A stretch of DNA of 6,746 nt from Proteiniphilum sp. UBA4977 (GTDB lineage Bacteria; Bacteroidota; Bacteroidia; Bacteroidales; Dysgonomonadaceae), in contig DGZP01000046.1 of the NCBI GenBank assembly GCA_002398565.1, forward strand, positions 5,074-11,819, given 5' to 3'. The notes under the pieces are model-generated. The model was not told the origin of the DNA and did no database searches. It was given only the letters and a program-made list of their open reading frames with translations. This document shows positions 1 to 5,334 of this stretch, piece by piece. Every line of letters begins with the position of its first letter. Within the stretch, counting starts at the first letter, position 1. The translations under genes and the position numbers were made by a program.

Positions 1-2
1 TT

Positions 3-3000
3 ATGCTAAACAAAATAATCAAGTATTTCCTTAATAACAGGTTTATTACAATCCTGTTATTAATAACTATTATAGTATGGGGAATATCAGTTGCACCTTT
101 TAACTGGGGTAGCATTCTGCCAAAGGATCCGGTTCCTGTAGATGCAATCCCCGATCTCAGTGACAATCAACAGATTGTTGCGACAGAATGGATGGGACGT
201 TCTCCCAAAGATATACAAGAGCAGATTACCTACCCGCTGACTACTTCATTACTGGGTGTCCCCGGGGTTAAAACCATCCGAAGCACATCCATGTTTGGGA
301 TGTCTTTTATCTACATCATCTTCGAAGAAAATATTGAATTTTACTGGAGCCGCTCGCGGATTCTGGAAAAATTGAACTCATTGCCTCCCGGCACATTGCC
401 TCAGGGCGTACAACCGAGCCTGGGGCCGGATGCAACTGCTTTGGGACAAATCTTCTGGTACACCCTGGAAGGGAGAAACCCTGAAACAGGTAAACCTTCA
501 GGTGGCTGGGATCCGGATGAATTGAGGACAGTGCAGGATTTCTATATCAGATACTCGTTAATGTCGGCAGAAGGAGTGGCTGAGGTGGCTTCGGTGGGTG
601 GTTTCGTGAAAGAGTACCAGGTAGATGTAAATCCCAATTCTCTGCGCGCATACAACCTCACTATTATGGATGTAATGAACGCCATACAGAAGAGCAATCT
701 CGATATCGGTGCCGAAACTGTTGAAATCAATAAAGCGGAATACCTTGTTCGCGGACTTGGTTACATAAAAAAAGTATCCGACCTGGAAGAAGCAGTGGTT
801 ACCGTAAGAGATGGTATTCCGGTAAAGATTAAAGATTTGGCATTCGTCACCCTTGGTCCTGCTACACGTCGGGGCGGTCTCGACAAGGAAGGGGTAGAGG
901 CCGTGGGTGGTGTGGTGGTGGCACGCCATGGTTCCAATCCGCTTCAGGTTATCGACAACGTGAAGGAGACAATCAAAGAGATGGACGCAGGATTACCCCA
1001 AAAGACACTTGCAGATGGATCTGTTTCTAAAGTGACCGTTGTTCCTTTTTACGACAGAACTGCGCTGATTCACGAAACGATCGGTACGCTGGAGACTTCG
1101 CTTACCCATGAAACGCTTATCGCCATCATTGTTGTAATTGTTTTGGTCTTAAACCTCAGGGCTTCGGTTGTTATTTCCAGCATTTTACCTGTGGGAGTAC
1201 TGGCCACTTTTATCATAATGAAATATGCGGGAATACAAGCCAACATAGTAGCACTATCGGGTATTGCAATCGCAATCGGAATCATGGTTGATGTGGGAGT
1301 GGTATTTGTCGAGAATACGCTCAGACACATGGACATGGAAGAGAATAAGGGCATTAGAAAGGGTAAACCATTTGCAAATTTAATTTACAATAGTGTAAAA
1401 GAAGTGTCCGGAGCAGTTCTTACCGGACAACTTACCACTATCGTAAGTTTTATTCCGGTTTTCATGCTGGAAGCACAAGAAGGAAAACTTTTTGTTCCTT
1501 TGGCATTCACCAAGACATTCGCACTCGTTAGTGCATACATGCTCGGTATCATGGTGATACCTACATTGATGTATTATTTCTTCTCGATAAGGATTACATC
1601 AAAACAGGTTCGAAAAATATCAAACATCATACTGATTGTTGCGAGCATCGCGCTAATTATTATGACAGGATACTTTCTATTTTTCGCGCTTACGTTATTG
1701 GGTCTGAACAACCTTTTCGCGCACAGGTGGAAGAACCAAAAAACACCTACTTATATCAATTTAGGAATTGTGTTGTTTGCCGTAACATATCTTCTTGCAA
1801 CTGACTGGCTTCCCATGGGGACACAGGCCGGGACACCACGGAATTTTTTCTTTGTTATTGTAATAGTTGCCGCTATCCTGGGAGCATTGTGGCTGATGGT
1901 AATCTATTATGAGAAAATACTCAGATGGTGTCTTGCAAACAGGTGGAAATTTATGACCATTCCCATTTTAACCATTCTGTTTGGTATTGTTATCTGGCAA
2001 GGTTTCGACAAGACATTCGGTCTTGTGGCAAAAGGGTTCGAAACTGTTGGATGGAGGTCATTCCAACAGACTGGTTTCTGGCAAAGTGCAAGCACCCGGT
2101 TTCCTGGAATCGGTCAGGAGTTTATGCCTACTTTGAACGAAGGTTCTTTTCTACTAATGCCCACCAGTATGCCTCATACCGGAATAGAACAGAATCAGCA
2201 ATACATTGAAATACTGGATAAAAGGATCAGCAATATTCCGGAGGTGGAAATGACCGTTGGCAAATGGGGACGTGTCAACTCGGCACTCGATCCTGCACCC
2301 ACTCAAATGTTTGAAAATACCATCATCTACCGCCCGGAATATATACTGGATCAAGACGGTAATAGAAAACGTTTCAAAGTAAACAGACATGGTGAATTTA
2401 TTCTGACCAACAATACTACGTATAATCCGGAAGATGGTTTTCGATTGATATCTGAAGATAGCCTCGTTCACGACAGACGCGGTAAATATTTCAGACAGTG
2501 GCGCCCGGAAATAAAGAATGAAGACGATATATGGCAGGAGATCGTCAACGTATCACATCTACCCGGGCTTACTTCAGCACCAAAGTTAATGCCTATTGCT
2601 GCAAGAACAGTGATGCTTTCTACCGGTATGCGTGCACCAATGGGAGTAAAAGTATCCGGTCCCGACCTGGAATCAATAGAACAGGGTGGTAAAGCAATTG
2701 AAACAGCATTGAAAGATGTTCCTTCAGTACTTCCATCTACTGTGTTTTACGATCGGGCGGTGGGAGCTCCCTATATTGAGATCAGCTTAAACCGGCAAGA
2801 GATGGCTCGATACGGTCTCACCGTGGCCGATCTGCAGGAGGTGATCAGTGCCGCTGTTGGCGGAATGTCCCTGACCACCACAGTGGAAGATCGCGAACGT
2901 TTTCCGGTACGACTGCGTTATCCGCGTGAGTTAAGAGAGAATCCGGATGAATTGGCACGTCTCATCGTGCCTACTGCCACGGGGGCGCAGATTCCATTGG

Positions 3001-3848
3001 GCGATGTAACAGACATAACCTATAAACGGGGAGCGCAGATGATTCAAAGTGAGAATACCTTCCTGATTGGATATGTTATCTTCGATAAGGTAGAAGGTAA
3101 AGCGGAAGTCGATGTGGTTCAGGAAGCCCAGAGGGTGCTTGATGAAAAAATAAGAACCGGTGAAATGCAATTACCAAAAGGAGTTTCCTACACTTTCGCC
3201 GGAAATTATGAACAACAAGCCCGTGCATCGAAGCGGCTGGCTATTATCATACCGATTAGTCTTCTTGTTATCTTGCTCATTCTATATTTCCAGTTTAAAA
3301 CAATCACAGCCTCGCTCATTCACTTTTCGGGTATATTTGTCGCGCTGGCCGGTGGGTTCATTCTCTTATGGCTCTATGGTGAACCCTGGTTTATGAATTT
3401 TGATATTGGCGGAATGAATATGCGCGACATGTTCAATATGCAACCTATTAATCTGAGCATTGCCGTGTGGGTTGGATTTATAGCGCTCTTCGGTATTGCT
3501 ACAGACGATGGGGTGCTGATGGGAACCTATATTCATGACGCCTTTCTGGAGAAAGATCCACAGACAAGGGAAGAAGTGAGGGAAACGGTTGTTTATGCCG
3601 GTAAAAAAAGAGTACGACCTGCAGTAATGACCACAGCTACTACTTTGATCGCACTTCTTCCGGTGCTCACTTCCACCGGCAAGGGTTCAGAGATCATGGT
3701 ACCCATGTCAATCCCTACTTTTGGCGGAATGGTCATTCAAATGATGACCATGTTCATCGTGCCCATCCTGCAGTGTTGGTGGAGAGAAGGTGTTATCCGA
3801 AAAAAAGAGAAACAACAAGCTAAAATTGCAGATTATGAAACAATATAA
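3..3848 (+). CDS. cusA: CusA-type heavy-metal RND efflux pump (probable Cu(I)/Ag(I) exporter), inner-membrane subunit
   Basis: This 1281-residue inner-membrane proton antiporter is the energised subunit of a three-part metal efflux pump. The start (MLNKIIKYFLNNRF) lines up with the start of E. coli CusA, so ATG 3 is preferred. It has TM1 at about 13-31, porter domain 1, TM2-TM6 at about 371-529, TM7 at about 650-668, porter domain 2, then TM8-TM12. TM4 carries GIMVD-x5-VEN, with D430 matching CusA D405 of the proton relay. Three methionines match CusA M573, M623 and M672 by local context: M719 (LNEGSFLLMP), M769 (QMFENT) and M871 (VMLSTGMR). E713 and E771 match E567 and E625. This argues for monovalent Cu/Ag rather than Zn/Co/Ni. 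It is about 230 residues longer than E. coli CusA because of insertions at about 538-636, 669-702, 781-831 and 1126-1148. The relay lysine K984 is Ala (A1207). E. coli numbers are recalled, not aligned by program. The family is near certain; the metal is inferred. Confidence 0.95.
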   Translation: MLNKIIKYFLNNRFITILLLITIIVWGISVAPFNWGSILPKDPVPVDAIPDLSDNQQIVATEWMGRSPKDIQEQITYPLTTSLLGVPGVKTIRSTSMFGMSFIYIIFEENIEFYWSRSRILEKLNSLPPGTLPQGVQPSLGPDATALGQIFWYTLEGRNPETGKPSGGWDPDELRTVQDFYIRYSLMSAEGVAEVASVGGFVKEYQVDVNPNSLRAYNLTIMDVMNAIQKSNLDIGAETVEINKAEYLVRGLGYIKKVSDLEEAVVTVRDGIPVKIKDLAFVTLGPATRRGGLDKEGVEAVGGVVVARHGSNPLQVIDNVKETIKEMDAGLPQKTLADGSVSKVTVVPFYDRTALIHETIGTLETSLTHETLIAIIVVIVLVLNLRASVVISSILPVGVLATFIIMKYAGIQANIVALSGIAIAIGIMVDVGVVFVENTLRHMDMEENKGIRKGKPFANLIYNSVKEVSGAVLTGQLTTIVSFIPVFMLEAQEGKLFVPLAFTKTFALVSAYMLGIMVIPTLMYYFFSIRITSKQVRKISNIILIVASIALIIMTGYFLFFALTLLGLNNLFAHRWKNQKTPTYINLGIVLFAVTYLLATDWLPMGTQAGTPRNFFFVIVIVAAILGALWLMVIYYEKILRWCLANRWKFMTIPILTILFGIVIWQGFDKTFGLVAKGFETVGWRSFQQTGFWQSASTRFPGIGQEFMPTLNEGSFLLMPTSMPHTGIEQNQQYIEILDKRISNIPEVEMTVGKWGRVNSALDPAPTQMFENTIIYRPEYILDQDGNRKRFKVNRHGEFILTNNTTYNPEDGFRLISEDSLVHDRRGKYFRQWRPEIKNEDDIWQEIVNVSHLPGLTSAPKLMPIAARTVMLSTGMRAPMGVKVSGPDLESIEQGGKAIETALKDVPSVLPSTVFYDRAVGAPYIEISLNRQEMARYGLTVADLQEVISAAVGGMSLTTTVEDRERFPVRLRYPRELRENPDELARLIVPTATGAQIPLGDVTDITYKRGAQMIQSENTFLIGYVIFDKVEGKAEVDVVQEAQRVLDEKIRTGEMQLPKGVSYTFAGNYEQQARASKRLAIIIPISLLVILLILYFQFKTITASLIHFSGIFVALAGGFILLWLYGEPWFMNFDIGGMNMRDMFNMQPINLSIAVWVGFIALFGIATDDGVLMGTYIHDAFLEKDPQTREEVRETVVYAGKKRVRPAVMTTATTLIALLPVLTSTGKGSEIMVPMSIPTFGGMVIQMMTMFIVPILQCWWREGVIRKKEKQQAKIADYETI
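1617..1910 (+). other. Extra hydrophobic segment between TM6 and TM7 of the pump
   Basis: Residues about 539-636 are an insertion relative to E. coli CusA. They contain a long hydrophobic run (about 540-571, broken near T555-G556), a basic stretch (AHRWKNQK, 573-580), and two clear membrane helices (about 585-603 and 614-636) joined by the short loop DWLPMGTQAGTPRN. TM6 ends and TM7 begins on the cytoplasmic side, so the insert must cross the membrane an even number of times. Positive charges at 530-538, 575-580 and 638-649 fit two hairpins. The first could also be re-entrant. The function is unknown. Confidence 0.7.
3393..3440 (+). other. Met-rich periplasmic loop between TM9 and TM10 of the pump
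   Basis: Residues 1131-1146 contain five methionines (M1131, M1138, M1140, M1143, M1146) and two aspartates in a loop that in E. coli CusA is only a short turn. By standard RND topology the TM9-TM10 loop faces the periplasm. The MNM and M-x2-M spacings resemble Cu(I)/Ag(I)-binding methionine motifs. Metal binding is inferred. The insertion may be common to the long Bacteroidota CusA proteins. Confidence 0.55.
3835..3848 (+). other. 14-base overlap of pump and channel genes
   Basis: The channel ATG at 3835 lies inside the last codons of the pump gene, whose TAA is at 3846-3848, in a different frame. No purine-rich Shine-Dalgarno sequence sits just before the ATG (context CTAAAATTGCAGATT). A terminating ribosome could restart here, so translational coupling is likely, which would help keep the subunits in proportion. 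Confidence 0.8.
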
Positions 3849-3906
3849 CGTCAACCTCTTATTCATCATATTGCTGGGTTTTATTATTACACTCCCAGTC
3901 AAAGGC
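3835..3906 (+). other. Signal peptide of the channel protein
   Basis: Residues 1-24 have a short polar and basic start (MKQYNVN), a hydrophobic core (LLFIILLGFIITL) and a small-residue cleavage context VKG before Q25. No cysteine follows, so signal peptidase I rather than lipoprotein processing is expected. This segment is the main reason for choosing ATG 3835 as the start. Confidence 0.8.
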
Positions 3907-5319
3907 CAAACGGCAGATTCACTCGCCCGATACCTTGAGATAGCGGGTAGAAATAATCCCGGGTTGAATGCCGATTTCCTGGCTTACAAAGCATCACTGG
4001 AAAAGGTACCACAGGCAGGTGCATGGCCAGATCCCAAACTGGATATCGGCTTTTTTCTTAAACCGATGGACATTGTAGGTGGTCGACAGATAGCTGATTT
4101 TACCCTTATGCAGATGTTCCCCTGGTTTGGTACCAAGAAGGCGGCACAAACCGAGGCCACCCACATGGCCAAAATGTCGTATGAACAATTCAGGGAGACA
4201 AGAGATAACCTCTACCTGGAGGTATATACCCAGTGGTATGTCCTTTCTACACTGGTACAGCAACTGAATAACAACCGAGAGAACCTGCAGCTGTTGAAAC
4301 AACTCGAGGAACTGGCCATTCGCAAGGTATCATCGCCATACAGCGGTTCTTCTTCGGGTTATTCAGTACCTGCTCCTTCTCCGGCAACAAAAAGCAGCAA
4401 CTCATCACCAACCGGCGGTGGCATGTCTGGGATGGGTTCGATGGGAGGATCCACAACTTCTTCCGGCACCTCCTCTTCCTCGATGTCCGGCATGAGCAGT
4501 TCAGGAGGCAGTATGTCTTCGGGTATGGGCAGTACTGCCCCGGGTATGTCGGATGTACTCCGTGTGCAACTGGAAATGGTTGAAATTGAAAACAACATAG
4601 AGAGCCTCCTGTCGGATATTGCAGCTGAAAAGGCAAAATTCAATGCTTTGCTGAACCGCCCCGTGGATATTGATGTAACCCTGCCCGATTCAATCACAAA
4701 AGTGCCCTTTATTTTCGATGAAGGAATGTCCATAAGTGAAATTGAGAGCCAAAATCCAATGCTGGGCATGTTCGAAGAAGAAGAACTGGCTTACCGTGCA
4801 AAGAGAGAGATGGACCTGAAAATGAGTTATCCCATGTTCGGGATCGGATTGCAATACATGCTGATTGGCGAAAGCAAGACAGCGCAGATGGATCAGGGCA
4901 TGGCACCCGAAATGACCGGTATGGATATGGTGATGCCCATGTTTTCCATCACCCTCCCCTTATATCGGAATAAATACGGAGCACAACAGCGGGAGAGCCG
5001 CTTTATGTGGCAATCGGCCCGGGAAAAGTACAATAACACAATAAATATACTTCAGTCCGATTTGTTTAAACTGAAACAGCAACTCGACAATACCGAGCGT
5101 AAGATTGCACTCTACCGAAAACAGGAGCAATTGGCCAGAACAACCTACCAGTTGGTTGTACAGGAATTTGTTACTGCAAAGAGCGATCTCACCAACGTGA
5201 TTCAGGTGCAGCGGCAGTTGCTCGATTATCAGTTGCGGCAAGCCGAGGTAATTGCCGAATACAACACAATTGTGGCATCCATCCAAAAATTACATTCTTT
5301 TGATACAACAAACAATTAA
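3835..5319 (+). CDS. TolC-family outer-membrane channel of the metal efflux pump (CusC role)
   Basis: This 494-residue outer-membrane efflux protein would form the trimeric exit duct docked to the adaptor and pump. ATG 3835 is chosen over the in-frame ATG 3790 because it places a signal peptide at the N-terminus (basic start, hydrophobic core 8-20, likely cleavage VKG-Q after residue 24). The mature protein shows the two-repeat outer-membrane efflux plan. Repeat 1 has barrel strands near 62-95 (WPDPKLDIGFF ... FTLMQMFPWFGTK), then a helical hairpin. Repeat 2 has strands near 333-377 (MFGIGLQYM ... FSITLPLYRNKY), then a hairpin ending DLTNVIQVQRQLLDYQL. Unlike E. coli CusC there is no lipobox cysteine, so it is probably not lipidated. 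A roughly 70-residue Ser/Gly/Met insertion interrupts the first hairpin at its turn, and an extracellular loop is Met-rich. The position between CusA and CusB genes assigns its partner pump. It is certain as TolC family; the cusC equivalence rests on context. Confidence 0.93.
   Translation: MKQYNVNLLFIILLGFIITLPVKGQTADSLARYLEIAGRNNPGLNADFLAYKASLEKVPQAGAWPDPKLDIGFFLKPMDIVGGRQIADFTLMQMFPWFGTKKAAQTEATHMAKMSYEQFRETRDNLYLEVYTQWYVLSTLVQQLNNNRENLQLLKQLEELAIRKVSSPYSGSSSGYSVPAPSPATKSSNSSPTGGGMSGMGSMGGSTTSSGTSSSSMSGMSSSGGSMSSGMGSTAPGMSDVLRVQLEMVEIENNIESLLSDIAAEKAKFNALLNRPVDIDVTLPDSITKVPFIFDEGMSISEIESQNPMLGMFEEEELAYRAKREMDLKMSYPMFGIGLQYMLIGESKTAQMDQGMAPEMTGMDMVMPMFSITLPLYRNKYGAQQRESRFMWQSAREKYNNTINILQSDLFKLKQQLDNTERKIALYRKQEQLARTTYQLVVQEFVTAKSDLTNVIQVQRQLLDYQLRQAEVIAEYNTIVASIQKLHSFDTTNN
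4342..4548 (+). other. Ser/Gly/Met low-complexity insertion in the first hairpin of the channel
   Basis: Residues 170-238 interrupt the first helical hairpin between LEELAIRKVSSPY and SDVLRVQLEM. In TolC-family proteins that junction (a short Gly-containing turn before a D-V-x-x-A/V-Q helix) is the periplasmic tip. Residues 170-239 contain 28 Ser, 16 Gly and 8 Met (M197, 200, 203, 217, 220, 227, 231, 238). The first half is Ser/Pro/Thr-rich and lacks Met; the second half has M-x2-M-x2-M, MSGM and MSSGM spacings. All six serine codons are used, so the segment is not a fresh DNA-level repeat expansion. Flexible disorder is very likely. Cu/Ag binding is inferred. Confidence 0.85.
4888..4941 (+). 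other. Met-rich extracellular loop of the channel
   Basis: Residues 352-369 hold seven methionines (352, 356, 360, 363, 365, 367, 369) with D353, E359 and D364. They lie between the two strand-like segments of repeat 2 (MFGIGLQYM and FSITLPLY), a position that in TolC-type barrels is an extracellular loop at the exit. The last Mets may belong to the following strand. A metal role is inferred. Confidence 0.55.
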
Positions 5320-5334
5320 AATATAACTATCATT
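5320..5334 (+). other. 15-base channel-adaptor spacer
   Basis: The AT-rich spacer between the channel TAA (5317-5319) and the adaptor ATG (5335) contains no hairpin terminator, no purine-rich Shine-Dalgarno sequence and no room for a promoter, so the adaptor gene should share the transcript. The adaptor happens to be in the same frame as the channel, with the single TAA the only stop between them. Confidence 0.7.

Noticed and set aside
1925..2209. 94-codon plus-strand frame inside the pump gene
   Set aside because: It lies wholly within the pump gene in another frame, is rich in His/Tyr/Arg/Cys in no recognisable pattern, and the pump frame is continuous with conserved motifs on both sides.
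3790..3834. Upstream in-frame ATG for the channel gene, adding 15 residues
   Set aside because: It would put a highly charged stretch before the signal peptide and lengthen the overlap with the pump gene to 59 bases. ATG 3835 gives a normal signal peptide.
3..3848. Zn/Co/Ni (CzcA-type) specificity for the pump
   Set aside because: The three site methionines with their Glu partners and the MVD form of the TM4 motif fit the Cu/Ag group better, though missing relay residues leave some doubt.
4342..4548. Possible recent DNA tandem repeat or replication slippage
   Set aside because: The amino-acid pattern is repetitive but the codons are not: all six Ser codons occur and no clean DNA unit is repeated, so I treat it as a protein-level feature.
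4359..4769. 136-codon minus-strand open frame opposite the channel gene
   Set aside because: It is antisense to the Ser/Gly/Met region. Its Pro/Glu/Ser-rich sequence is what the complement of that low-complexity stretch would give, and the plus-strand frame has clear family features.
5320..5334. Possible terminator or promoter between channel and adaptor genes
   Set aside because: Only 15 AT-rich bases with no inverted repeat are present, which is too short for either element.
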